Part shown: in pieces, positions 25,029 to 33,040 of the stretch | Numbering within the stretch: the first letter of the stretch is position 1 | Layout: each line of letters opens with the position of its first letter | Assembly: GCA_023382055.1 (NCBI GenBank) | Contig: JAMCQN010000119.1 | Coordinates: 1-52,570, forward strand | Source of the DNA: Chloroflexota bacterium | GTDB lineage: Bacteria; Chloroflexota; Anaerolineae; J036; Brachytrichaceae | DNA: 52,570 nucleotides | Direction: 5' to 3' | Notes under the pieces: model-generated | The model's input: the letters and a program-made list of their open reading frames with translations, nothing else | The model's database searches: none | Told to the model about the DNA's origin: nothing | Made by a program: the position numbers and the translations under genes

Positions 25029-25345
25029 AGAAAGATATTCATCCGAAATATTATCCGGAATCCAAGGTGTATGTGGCTGGCGAGTTCGTCGGCACGGCGG
25101 GTTCCACCAAGCCGGAACTGCGCCTGGACGTATGGTCTGGCACACACCCATTCTTCACCGGCCAGCAGCGCATCATCGATACCGAAGGACAGGTTGACCG
25201 CTTCCAGAAACGGCTGGAGCGCACCAAGAATGCTGAGGTAGTCGACAAGGCAGAGAAGCAGCGCCGCCGCCGCGCTCGACAGCAGATTGCTGAAGTGATT
25301 GACGAAGGTGGAGACTTGACCGAATCGGAAACTGCTGACGAGTAA
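25025..25345 (+). CDS. rpmE: 50S ribosomal protein L31, zinc-less form with C-terminal extension
   Basis: A 106-residue protein starting [40 protein letters not shown] and [12 protein letters not shown] match RpmE. The zinc-binding cysteines of the standard form are absent: the first pair lies in VYVAGE and the second in [10 protein letters not shown], with no Cys. A charged extension of about 40 residues ([20 protein letters not shown]) follows the normal end. It is thus a C-minus L31 in the primary operon position. A strong terminator follows. Confidence 0.93.
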   Translation: MKKDIHPKYYPESKVYVAGEFVGTAGSTKPELRLDVWSGTHPFFTGQQRIIDTEGQVDRFQKRLERTKNAEVVDKAEKQRRRRARQQIAEVIDEGGDLTESETADE

Positions 25346-25378
25346 ACTCGCGGACTCCCATGCAGGGATCACCCCTGT

Positions 25379-25410
25379 AAAAGCCCGATGCAAACGCAGC
25401 GGGCTTTTTT
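25379..25410 (+). terminator. Rho-independent terminator of ribosomal operon
   Basis: A 9-bp stem, AAAAGCCCG with CGGGCTTTT, a 12-nt loop and a run of six T. This is a canonical intrinsic terminator. Confidence 0.85.
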
Positions 25411-25439
25411 GTTCGACACGCCCGATCAGGCTTTAAGGC

Positions 25440-25445
25440 TATACT
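25440..25445 (+). promoter_or_regulatory. -10 element TATACT for TctA-like gene
   Basis: TATACT ends 7 nt before ATG 25453, with no ribosome binding site between, matching the leaderless pattern seen elsewhere in this window. Confidence 0.4.
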
Positions 25446-25452
25446 CACACCA

Positions 25453-26769
25453 ATGTCTGATCTGGGTCTGGTCGGCATTGCGCTCGCAGGAACACTGGTT
25501 GGCGCTATCCTGGCGCTTGTACCGGGCTTGCATGTTTTCAATGTTGCCGGTGTCGTTATCCTGCTCGGCACACGAGCGGCTTTACCGTTGAATGGGGAAG
25601 CGACCGCACTGGCATTGATCGGACTCGTTGTCGGCTGGACGGTAGTCAACGTCATACCGGCCGTTTTCCTGTTTGCGCCGGACGACGCCAGTGCGTTCAT
25701 CGTCACTCCGGCCACAAAGTTCCTGATGCGCGGCCAGGGAATGCAGGCAGCACTATTGATCGGCGCAGGCAGCGTGGGCGCGCTGGTCGTTTTAGCGCTG
25801 TTGTCGCCCATCCTCGATGAGTTGCTCAGACCTCTGCGCGCCATCCTGCAACCGCACATGGGATGGATTCTGGTCGCCATCAGCGGTTTCCTGATACTGA
25901 GCGAATGGCCGCGCGGCGAGGCCAACGCACGCACACCGCTGCGCCGCCTGTTGCTCGCATGGGGCTACCTGGGCGCTGGTCTGTTGACATTCTTACTGAG
26001 TGGAATGCTTGGATTTGTGCTGCTTTACCGCAGCCCGATTCCACAGGAAGCATCGTTCACCAATCTGCTACCTGCGTTTGTCGGATTGTTTGCTGTGCCC
26101 GGTCTATTGCAGATGCTGTTGTTCGGTGTGCGCCCACCCCGCCAGAAGATCGAGCGCTTCGATGTGGCGCCGTACACGCTGGTACGCGGAACACTGACGG
26201 GTGTAGCCGGCGGGCTGTTCGGGGGGTTTCTGCCGGTCATCAGCGGCGGAATCGGCGCGTTGCTGGCAGGTCACGCCACCGCGCAGTGGGATGAGCGTTT
26301 ATTTCTCATTTCACAGGGCGCCTCGAAGGTAGCCTACTATGCCGGCAGCCTGCTGCTGCTATTTGTACCAGGCCTGACACTCACACGGGGCGGCATGGCA
26401 TGGATGTTATCGTCGCTCTATGTACCCTATGGTTGGCGCATCTACTGGCTGGCAGTCGCATCAGTCGCGCTTGGCGGCATTGTCGCGTTTGGAGCGCTTT
26501 ACCTCCTGCTTCACGGCGCGGTGCGTATGAGCAGTCGCACGAATACGAGACTCGTTGCGGCGGTCGCGCTGAGCCTCGCTGTGTGCGTCACTCTGGCTTT
26601 CACAGGGCTGACCGGTGTGCCGGTAATGGCTGTCGCTGGTTGTATCGGTCTGATCCCCATCCTGGTCGGTGGGCGGCGCATGGACTGCCTGGGCATACTG
26701 CTCGTACCAATGACGTTGAACTTCATCGGCGCAGGACCTGCCGTTGCGCAGTGGTTGGGTCTGATGTAG
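25453..26769 (+). CDS. TctA-like (DUF112) tripartite tricarboxylate-transporter permease
   Basis: A 438-residue polytopic membrane protein with about 11 hydrophobic helices. It has two Gly/Pro-rich re-entrant-like segments: VGAILALVPGLHVFNVAG near the N-terminus and GVAGGLFGGFLPVISGGIGA in the middle. These match the TctA family, particularly the archaeal-type stand-alone branch with PGLH. TctA normally works with TctB and a periplasmic TctC; neither is adjacent, so substrate and mechanism are unclear. It has its own promoter after the ribosomal operon terminator. Confidence 0.72.
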   Translation: MSDLGLVGIALAGTLVGAILALVPGLHVFNVAGVVILLGTRAALPLNGEATALALIGLVVGWTVVNVIPAVFLFAPDDASAFIVTPATKFLMRGQGMQAALLIGAGSVGALVVLALLSPILDELLRPLRAILQPHMGWILVAISGFLILSEWPRGEANARTPLRRLLLAWGYLGAGLLTFLLSGMLGFVLLYRSPIPQEASFTNLLPAFVGLFAVPGLLQMLLFGVRPPRQKIERFDVAPYTLVRGTLTGVAGGLFGGFLPVISGGIGALLAGHATAQWDERLFLISQGASKVAYYAGSLLLLFVPGLTLTRGGMAWMLSSLYVPYGWRIYWLAVASVALGGIVAFGALYLLLHGAVRMSSRTNTRLVAAVALSLAVCVTLAFTGLTGVPVMAVAGCIGLIPILVGGRRMDCLGILLVPMTLNFIGAGPAVAQWLGLM

Positions 26770-26817
26770 GGCATACGACCAGCGACCGCCGGTTTCAATG
26801 TGATAGCATCATGAATG

Positions 26818-27216
26818 ATGCAGGATTCGCAGGAGTCGCCTTCTCGCAGGCGCGCTAAATTGAGTGTTTTGATTGGCATCATTCTGCTGACAGTGCCCTT
26901 CTATGTCATCGGCGCGGCGGCGCTGGCAATTGCGCCGCACGACCCGACGCCCACACCGACTGCCGCCAACATTCAGGAAACCGCGCATGCGAATACCAGG
27001 GCTACGGAAAGCACACCGATACCAACGCTTGCGCTTTTGCCAACACAGGTTGATCTCCCCACTTTACCGCCGCTAGAGATCGCGTCTGCCACACTGACAC
27101 CCACATCCACCCTTACGCCGACACCGACCGAAGCCATCCTGACGCCGCTGCCGCCCACAGCAACGCCGGAGCCTGCACTACCACCCGGCTTGCGCAAACA
27201 CCGCAGGCATAAGTAA
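26818..27216 (+). CDS. single-pass membrane protein with extracellular Thr/Pro-rich tail
   Basis: A 132-residue protein with a basic cytosolic N-terminus (SPSRRRAKLS), one membrane helix (VLIGIILLTVPFYVIGAAAL) and about 85 residues dominated by Thr and Pro (DPTPTPTAANI; ATLTPTSTLTPTPTEAIL). It ends with a basic GLRKHRRHK. No family is recognised; the tail resembles the linkers of Chloroflexota surface proteins. The first ATG of the pair is at 26815. A TGATAGCAT element ends 8 nt before 26818, so a leaderless start there is possible. Confidence 0.65.
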   Translation: MQDSQESPSRRRAKLSVLIGIILLTVPFYVIGAAALAIAPHDPTPTPTAANIQETAHANTRATESTPIPTLALLPTQVDLPTLPPLEIASATLTPTSTLTPTPTEAILTPLPPTATPEPALPPGLRKHRRHK

Positions 27217-27256
27217 CGGGACATTCCGGTGCATTTGAACTGATCATCGGAAAACG

Positions 27257-27293
27257 CGATCAGGCGGCAGTCGCATGCGCTGCCGCCTGATCG
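27257..27293. terminator. bidirectional terminator hairpin between convergent genes
   Basis: CGATCAGGCGGCAG pairs with CTGCCGCCTGATCG, a 14-bp perfect stem, with the loop TCGCATGCG able to pair further. It sits between the stops of the Thr/Pro protein and the secreted repeat protein. There is no long T-run on either side. Confidence 0.55.
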
Positions 27294-27341
27294 ATAACCC
27301 GTAAACCTATTCAGCAGATTACGGTCGCCTATCTCGCTTCA

Positions 27342-28289
27342 TTAATCGTCACCCTTCTCACCCGATTCGTGTTTAATCGAGTCATGATGGTTCGAACTCT
27401 GAATGTTCAATAAGCTGTTTGAGTTACTCACTTTTAGGGTAACGGCCTCATTATCAGTATCAGTGCTGCTCGAACTGTCCTTGTTATCACTGTTATTTTG
27501 TTGATGTTGCGCAGCGCCACTATTCTTCGTGTCAGTGCTGCTCGAACTGTCCTTGTTATCACTGTTATTTTGTTGATGTTGCGCAGCGCCACCATTGTTC
27601 GTGGATGAATTGCCAGAATTCGACCGCCCGCCATGGTCCTCACCCTTGCCGACCTGGCCCTGTTGACTCGAACCATGCGAGTCCTCGTTATCGTGTTCTC
27701 GCCACTTGCCTGGATCGCCCACGACCGTTCCCGACAACCACTCAGAACCGGAGATAACGTCGCCGTCCTTGCCGTGCCCGTTTCCCTCTCCTACCTTGAT
27801 CCCAAGCGCCTGTGCAATCTGACCCCAACCGAGGCCGGACGTGCGCATGGCCTGGATCTCATCCGGTGTCTTGCCCGAGACTTGAGCAAATTCGTATAGT
27901 TTGAAGATTTCACCGTAACCCCAGCCGGAGTTGTGCAAGTCCACGACACTCGTGACCGATACGGAGAACTCAAGAGCGATTGACAGCGCGACCCGGTTCG
28001 AGTGCGTATATGGATTGGTCGATGTCATTGTGCCCGAAACATCCCAATCCATATCCATATCATCGTTATGATCGGACTGCGTGAACGACCCCGTCGAAGT
28101 TATCGTCCCGGACATATCCCAGCTGTTGTCGATGTCGCTATAACCCTGTACCCCGTTTCGGGGTACAACCGATACGGATTTTTGCGGGGAGAATATCGCC
28201 CCGGCGCCGCTCGCCATCACCGTAACAGCGCCAACTCCGCCCAGCGCAACCGCCGCTGCCACCACCACAAATCGTCTTATTCGAAACAT
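27342..28289 (-). CDS. secreted repeat-containing protein of unknown function
   Basis: A 315-residue protein from ATG 28289, chosen because AGGAGG lies 4 nt upstream. Signal peptide: MFRIRRFVVVAAAVALGGVG, with possible cleavage after MASGAGA. Next come two related copies of W-D-[MV]-S-G-T-[IM]-T-S-T (about residues 55-90). A Gly/Trp module with SGWGYGEIFKLYEFAQVSGK and TSGLGWGQIAQALGIKVGEG follows. The hydrophilic C-terminal half contains a 24-residue direct repeat (AAQHQQNNSDNKDSSSSTDT twice). No catalytic motif is seen. It could be a surface or matrix protein with a low-complexity, probably disordered tail. Confidence 0.7.
   Translation of the reverse strand: MFRIRRFVVVAAAVALGGVGAVTVMASGAGAIFSPQKSVSVVPRNGVQGYSDIDNSWDMSGTITSTGSFTQSDHNDDMDMDWDVSGTMTSTNPYTHSNRVALSIALEFSVSVTSVVDLHNSGWGYGEIFKLYEFAQVSGKTPDEIQAMRTSGLGWGQIAQALGIKVGEGNGHGKDGDVISGSEWLSGTVVGDPGKWREHDNEDSHGSSQQGQVGKGEDHGGRSNSGNSSTNNGGAAQHQQNNSDNKDSSSSTDTKNSGAAQHQQNNSDNKDSSSSTDTDNEAVTLKVSNSNSLLNIQSSNHHDSIKHESGEKGDD
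27460..27603. repeat. 72-bp tandem duplication inside the secreted protein gene
   Basis: Two adjacent 72-bp units (27460-27531 and 27532-27603). The first 61 bp of each are identical and the last 11 bp differ at about two positions. The unit is a multiple of three, so it duplicates 24 codons in frame. The near-identity suggests a recent event. Confidence 0.85.
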
Positions 28290-28328
28290 ACAACCTCCTA
28301 GATTGACATTCCACTCATCGATAGACAT

Positions 28329-28757
28329 TATCAGACGGTATGGTGCGTATTCGCATGAAGAAAGTCTGATAGTCCTCTCATTTATAGCAGGCGAAAAAGG
28401 CGTGATTCATGCAAAATCAGCGCCTTTGTATATGGAATGTAACAACCGGCAGCATTGCCGCCGGCTGTGGAGCCCCTTATGGCTACAGCGATTTTATCCA
28501 TTAACGGAAGCCGAAAATTGTACCGTCAATCGCGCTACAGGCAGGCAGACCTGTTTTTGCTTTACATATGATTTTCACACGTGCTCACACAATAACCAGT
28601 GCCGGCGGGTAATCATATACGCGATATCGCTTATACAGCGTCGAATAGAGGGATGGGCATGAATGTGGCGATTGCCGTGATTGGCTCAGTACCTGCTTAA
28701 CGTGATTCTTGGCGAGGCCGCGTTGTGGACAATCGCACGTACAATGGTGACATCATA
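28329..28757. other. intergenic region between divergent genes
   Basis: No convincing gene. It holds the 5' region of the secreted protein (minus strand) and of the four-helix membrane protein (plus strand). A short GC-rich inverted repeat, CCGGCAGC-ATT-GCCGCCGG-like, lies around 28446-28465. TACAAT at 28740-28745 is a plausible -10 for the plus-strand gene, 12 nt before its ATG. An open frame at 28303-28662 has poor composition and no ribosome binding site. Confidence 0.5.
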
Positions 28758-29204
28758 ATGGCCGGAAATACCGACAGCACCTCAAGGACAACAATCGTCG
28801 CCAGAATCTTGTCAATTCTCGCCACATTCGGCTGCCTGATCATCACCGTATCCATTTGGGCTTCCGTCGCGAGCCGCCAGGCGATGTGGCCGCTTCCAGC
28901 GTTATACCTGATCGAAACAGTTGCTTTGTGCATCATCGTGGCAATAGCCACCGTATATAGCGCTCCATTGAAAGCCGTGTTCAGTTGGGTCGCAGCAGGC
29001 GCCATACTTGGTTTTGCTGTGCTGGCAGCGTTTTCCATCGGTATCTATTACACGCCTGTCGTTTTGCTGCTGGCTATTGTTGGTATCGTGCATCTCCACC
29101 AGACCAGGCGGCATATAGCGCAGTTACTGATCTGGTCTGCTGCTGGGGCAATTGCCCAGATAGTCCTGATGCTTGGCGTAATCTCCCTGCTCGCTACCAA
29201 CTGA
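28758..29204 (+). CDS. four-helix integral membrane protein, unknown
   Basis: A 148-residue protein with about four hydrophobic helices (ILSILATFGCLIITVSIWAS; LIETVALCIIVAIATVY; AGAILGFAVLAAFSIGIYYT; AAGAIAQIVLMLGVISLLA) and short polar loops. No family recognised. ATG 28758 is chosen because TACAAT 28740-28745 lies just upstream; an in-frame GTG at 28725 lies above that box. It stands alone, upstream of the NAD cluster by about 180 nt. Confidence 0.6.
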   Translation: MAGNTDSTSRTTIVARILSILATFGCLIITVSIWASVASRQAMWPLPALYLIETVALCIIVAIATVYSAPLKAVFSWVAAGAILGFAVLAAFSIGIYYTPVVLLLAIVGIVHLHQTRRHIAQLLIWSAAGAIAQIVLMLGVISLLATN

Positions 29205-29268
29205 AGCAATTGTGTGAGCAATGTCATCACAATTGCCGCCGGCCTCGCACTGAGAGCCCACTTTGTGT

Positions 29269-29286
29269 TACACTTACACGAAGTGT
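29269..29286 (+). promoter_or_regulatory. putative extended -10 overlapping an inverted repeat upstream of nadC
   Basis: TGTTACACT contains an extended -10 (TG-N-TACACT, -10 at 29269-29274). It overlaps an inverted repeat ACACTT-ACACG-AAGTGT (29270-29286). A repressor binding here would block transcription toward nadC about 115 nt downstream. No known NAD-regulator consensus is recognised. Confidence 0.35.
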
Positions 29287-29388
29287 GCGCTTGTCCCGTG
29301 CCAGCCGAAATACATGCCTCGAATTGCGGGAAGCATGCCGGATCATGGGAAGCGCCATGAAACTGATGAGGGCAAAGACTACTTCTGA

Positions 29389-30243
29389 ATGACATCTGCA
29401 TTCAATATAAACCTGCCGAGAGAGATTACCTCAAGTGTGCAGCGTGCGCTCGACGAAGATATCGGCGCTGGCGATGTGACCACCAACAGCATCTTCCCTG
29501 CGGAATCGCTCATGAGCGGACAGATCATCGCCAAACAAAATGGCGTGATTGCCGGTCTGGATGTCGCTCAGTTGGCATTCCAGCTTCTGGACTACAGCAC
29601 GACTTTCACCGCGCTTGTACCCGAAGGCGCAACCGTAGCCAACCGCCAGGTACTGGCCAGAATCGCAGGCCACGCACGCGCGTTGCTGACCGGCGAAAGA
29701 ACTGCTTTGAACTTCCTTGGACGCATGTCCGGCATTGCCACATTGACGCGTCAGTTTGTTGATGCAGTAGCCGGCACATCGGCCGTCATACTGGATACGC
29801 GTAAAACAGCCCCGGGGTTGCGCGCGGTTGACAAAATGGCCGTCAAACGCGGAGGGGGGCAAAACCACCGCATCGGTCTGTATGACATGATCCTGATCAA
29901 GGATAACCACATCGACCAGGCGGGATCGCTGGCTGAGGCTGTTCGGCGCTCGCGGGCAGCCGGCAGCGGACTGGCGATTGAGATCGAAGCGCGCACGCTC
30001 GATGACGTGCGGGCTGCTTTGAGCCTGGGTGTAGAGCGCATCCTGCTGGATAATATGCCGCCCGACGTAATGCGCGAAGCGGTGCGCCTGAATGACGGGC
30101 GAGCCAAACTCGAAGCGTCCGGCAATGTGAGTCTGGCAAATATCCGCGCCGTCGCCGAAAGCGGCGTCGATTACATCTCGATCGGCGCACTCACCCACTC
30201 CGCCCCCAACTTCGACGTTAGCCTCGACTGGTCGAAAGCGTGA
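29389..30243 (+). CDS. nadC: nicotinate-nucleotide pyrophosphorylase (quinolinate PRTase)
   Basis: A 284-residue phosphoribosyltransferase. Visible motifs are DEDIGAGDVTTNSIFPAE, the RTALNFLGRMSGIATLT helix, the substrate segment LDTRKTAPGLRAVDKMAVKR, GGGQNHRIGLYDMILIKDNH, and the C-terminal barrel end ESGVDYISIGALTHSAP. It converts quinolinate and PRPP to nicotinate mononucleotide, the third step of de novo NAD synthesis. It heads the nadC-nadA-nadB cluster. The ribosome binding site before ATG 29389 is weak. Confidence 0.96.
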   Translation: MTSAFNINLPREITSSVQRALDEDIGAGDVTTNSIFPAESLMSGQIIAKQNGVIAGLDVAQLAFQLLDYSTTFTALVPEGATVANRQVLARIAGHARALLTGERTALNFLGRMSGIATLTRQFVDAVAGTSAVILDTRKTAPGLRAVDKMAVKRGGGQNHRIGLYDMILIKDNHIDQAGSLAEAVRRSRAAGSGLAIEIEARTLDDVRAALSLGVERILLDNMPPDVMREAVRLNDGRAKLEASGNVSLANIRAVAESGVDYISIGALTHSAPNFDVSLDWSKA

Positions 30244-30275
30244 AGTCTATCGTGTCTGTTCTGATGAAAAATACC

Positions 30276-30295
30276 CGCGATGGCGCGCCATCGCG
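30276..30295. repeat. perfect 20-bp palindrome just upstream of nadA
   Basis: CGCGATGGCG followed directly by its reverse complement CGCCATCGCG, with no spacer. It ends immediately before the AAGGAG ribosome binding site of nadA. In RNA it could form a hairpin beside the binding site; in DNA it is a symmetric site of operator size. Confidence 0.75.
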
Positions 30296-30307
30296 AAGGA
30301 GTAACCT

Positions 30308-31369
30308 ATGACTGTCGATTTATCCACCGATGAAATGTATGAAAAGATGAAAACGATGCTCAGCGACGTCGTGCCCGATGTGGAATTACGTTACAAGTCA
30401 AAACTGGCTGTTGAGATCAACCAGCTTAAACGCGAGAGAAACGCGGTGATCCTCGGACACAATTACATGGAGCCAGCGTTGTATCATTCCGTACCGGATT
30501 TCAGGGGAGACTCGCTGGAACTGAGCCGCAAAGCCGCCGAAACCGACAAAGACATCATCGTTTTCTGCGGTGTGAGGTTCATGGCGGAAACGGCGAAAAT
30601 ACTGAATCCTGAAAAGACCGTTTTGATCCCCTCGCCGCGCGCCGGGTGCTCGCTGGCGTCCTCTATCACCGCAGCGGACGTCAGGGCGCTGAAGGTTCGC
30701 TTCCCAGGCGTGCCTGTCGTGACGTACATCAACACCTATGCCGATGTCAAGGCCGAGACGGACATCTGCTGCACCTCCGGCAATGCCGCCAAGGTCGTGG
30801 AGTCGCTGGGCGCATCGTCGGTGATCTTCATCCCCGATGAATACCTGGCTCGCAACGTGGCCCGTGAAACCGGCAAGCACATCATTTTTCCATCGCTGAC
30901 ACCGCCCGCCCAGCCGGACGCGGAACTGGATATGACGCCATTGCATGCAGACCTGATCGGCTGGCGCGGGCGCTGCGAGGTGCACGAGAAATACACGGTG
31001 CAGGACATTCTGGACGCGCGGCAGCAGTATCCCGATGTGGTGGTGCTGGCACATCCCGAGTGCAGCCCCGAAGTCACCGCCGCGTCAGATTTCTCCGGCA
31101 GCACGTCAGCTATGATCCGCTATGTCGAGCAGACCAGCGCGCCGCGTTACCTGCTGCTGACTGAATGCTCGATGGGCGACAACATCGCCGCCGCAAATCC
31201 CGACAAGGAAATGCTTCGCATGTGCAGCGTGCGCTGCCCGCATATGAACGAAATTACGTTGCAGGACACGCTTAAATCTCTGCAACTGACTCGCTATGTA
31301 GTCGAGGTGCCGGAAGAAATCCGCGTGAAAGCGCGCCGTTCCGTTGAAAGAATGCTTGCGATCGGTTAA
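30308..31369 (+). CDS. nadA: quinolinate synthase
   Basis: A 353-residue NadA. It has the three-fold related domains and the cysteines that carry the 4Fe-4S cluster: candidates are in SPRAGCSLASS, HPECSPEV and TECSMGDN. VILGHNYMEPALYH, FCGVRFMAETAKILNPEKTV and MCSVRCPHMNEITL are conserved segments. It condenses iminoaspartate with dihydroxyacetone phosphate to quinolinate. AAGGAG 6-8 nt before the ATG is strong. An unusual perfect palindrome (30276-30295) separates it from nadC. Confidence 0.96.
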   Translation: MTVDLSTDEMYEKMKTMLSDVVPDVELRYKSKLAVEINQLKRERNAVILGHNYMEPALYHSVPDFRGDSLELSRKAAETDKDIIVFCGVRFMAETAKILNPEKTVLIPSPRAGCSLASSITAADVRALKVRFPGVPVVTYINTYADVKAETDICCTSGNAAKVVESLGASSVIFIPDEYLARNVARETGKHIIFPSLTPPAQPDAELDMTPLHADLIGWRGRCEVHEKYTVQDILDARQQYPDVVVLAHPECSPEVTAASDFSGSTSAMIRYVEQTSAPRYLLLTECSMGDNIAAANPDKEMLRMCSVRCPHMNEITLQDTLKSLQLTRYVVEVPEEIRVKARRSVERMLAIG

Positions 31370-31396
31370 TCCATCGCTGCCCATTAAGGTTGTTTC

Positions 31397-33004
31397 ATGA
31401 TACAGACTGATGTACTGATTATCGGCGCCGGCATCGCGGGCGCCACTGCGGCATTAAGACTCGCGCGCGACCGGCAGCGCCAGATCGTCGTCATTACGCG
31501 CGCGACGGATCCACATGAGTCCAACTCACGTTATGCGCAAGGCGGCATCGTGAGCCGCGGGCCGGGGGACTCGGTAGATGTGTTGCTTCGTGACATCCTA
31601 GCTGCCGGCGCAGGCGCTACGCTACCCAGCGCCGCCCGTCTATTGGCCGAGGAGGGGCCGCGCCTGGTCAACGAAGTATTGATTCATGACGCTGCCATCG
31701 CGTTTGACCACGACCCGGAAGGCAACCTGTCCTGGGGTCAGGAGGCCGCGCATTCCTGCCGGCGCATCCTGCACGTAGGAGATGGCACCGGCGAAGCAAT
31801 TATCAAAGGGCTGCACGCCGCACTGCGCAAATGCCCCAATGTGACGCTCGTGAATAACGCGACCGCCACCGACCTGATCACCTATCCGCATCACTCGCGC
31901 GATCCGCTGGATGTGTATCGGCCGATCAACTGCCATGGGGCCTATGTGTTGGACTGGCAGCAGCGCACCGTGCACCGCTACATTGCCGCCAAGACGATTC
32001 TTGCCTCGGGCGGTCTCGGGCGCATCTATCGCAACACCACCAACCCGGTCGGCTCGCGCGGCGATGGACTGGCGATGGCCCATCGCGCCGGGGCGCGCAT
32101 CATCAATGCCGAATACGTGCAGTTCCACCCCACAGCGCTGGCCGCGCCAGGCGGCGAAGGCTTTCTCATCAGCGAAGCCGTACGCGGTGAAGGCGGCATC
32201 CTGCTGACACCCGAAGGCCGCCCCTTTATGGCGGATTACTCGCCGGACTGGAAGGATCTGGCGCCGCGCGATGTTGTGGCTCGCGCGATCCATCATCAAA
32301 TGGAAACCCAGGGTTATTCCCACGTACTCCTCGATATAGCATCGCACATGTCTGCGGATGCCATCCAGGAGCGTTTCCCCAACATCTACGCAACCTGCAT
32401 GAAGGCGGGCGTGGACATCTCTCGCGAGCCGATCCCGGTGGTTCCTGCGGCGCATTACTTCTGCGGCGGCGTCCGCGTCGATGAATGGGGCCGGACATCC
32501 ATCGAGAATTTGTACGCAGTCGGCGAAGTCAGTTGCACAGGGCTGCACGGCGCAAACCGACTGGCTTCAACATCGTTGCTGGAAGGCCTGGTGTGGGGAT
32601 ACCGCTCAGCGCAGCACATCCAGGAATATGTCAGGAGTACAGATGCACAGCAACTCCCCGGCCGCGACGATGTACCGCCTTGGGACGAGAGCGGGCTGGT
32701 AGCCGATCCCGATCCCGCCCTGATAGCGGGCGATATGCAAACCATCCAGAACATCATGTGGCATTACGTGGGTCTGGTGCGCAACGCTGACCGGCTATCG
32801 CGCGCCATTCGCGAACTGCGCCACCTGTGGAACGAGATCGAGACGTTCTACCGCGAGACCAAGCTGAGCGACGGCCTGATCGGCCTGCGCAATGCGGTCG
32901 AAGTCTCGCTGATCGTCGCGCATGCCGCGCTGCACAACCGCAGAAACCTGGGCTGCCACTACCGCGAAGACGCGGTATCGACCGTCGGCGATCGATTCAT
33001 CTGA
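31397..33004 (+). CDS. nadB: L-aspartate oxidase
   Basis: A 535-residue flavoprotein of the succinate dehydrogenase/fumarate reductase class. It has the FAD loop TDVLIIGAGIAGATAALRLA, SNSRYAQGGIVSRGPGDSVD, the active-site region MEFVQFHPT-like (EYVQFHPTALAAPGGEGFLI), YFCGGVRVDEWGRTSIENLY and LHGANRLASTSLLEGLVWG. It oxidises L-aspartate to iminoaspartate for NadA. It lies 27 nt after nadA with an AAGG ribosome binding site. It converges with larC. Confidence 0.95.
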   Translation: MIQTDVLIIGAGIAGATAALRLARDRQRQIVVITRATDPHESNSRYAQGGIVSRGPGDSVDVLLRDILAAGAGATLPSAARLLAEEGPRLVNEVLIHDAAIAFDHDPEGNLSWGQEAAHSCRRILHVGDGTGEAIIKGLHAALRKCPNVTLVNNATATDLITYPHHSRDPLDVYRPINCHGAYVLDWQQRTVHRYIAAKTILASGGLGRIYRNTTNPVGSRGDGLAMAHRAGARIINAEYVQFHPTALAAPGGEGFLISEAVRGEGGILLTPEGRPFMADYSPDWKDLAPRDVVARAIHHQMETQGYSHVLLDIASHMSADAIQERFPNIYATCMKAGVDISREPIPVVPAAHYFCGGVRVDEWGRTSIENLYAVGEVSCTGLHGANRLASTSLLEGLVWGYRSAQHIQEYVRSTDAQQLPGRDDVPPWDESGLVADPDPALIAGDMQTIQNIMWHYVGLVRNADRLSRAIRELRHLWNEIETFYRETKLSDGLIGLRNAVEVSLIVAHAALHNRRNLGCHYREDAVSTVGDRFI

Positions 33005-33040
33005 GTGCGCCTGCAATGACTATGCGTTCCGATCAGGGGC

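Noticed and set aside
27460..27603. CRISPR-like direct repeats
   Set aside because: Only two 72-bp units, directly adjacent with no spacers, and inside an open reading frame. No CRISPR array or cas gene was seen anywhere in the window.
28303..28662. 119-codon open frame in the gap upstream of the membrane protein
   Set aside because: No ribosome binding site or domain, unusual His/Cys/Arg-rich composition, and overlap with the secreted protein's 5' region.
31640..32548. 302-codon open frame on the minus strand
   Set aside because: Antisense to nadB, which is full-length and well conserved.
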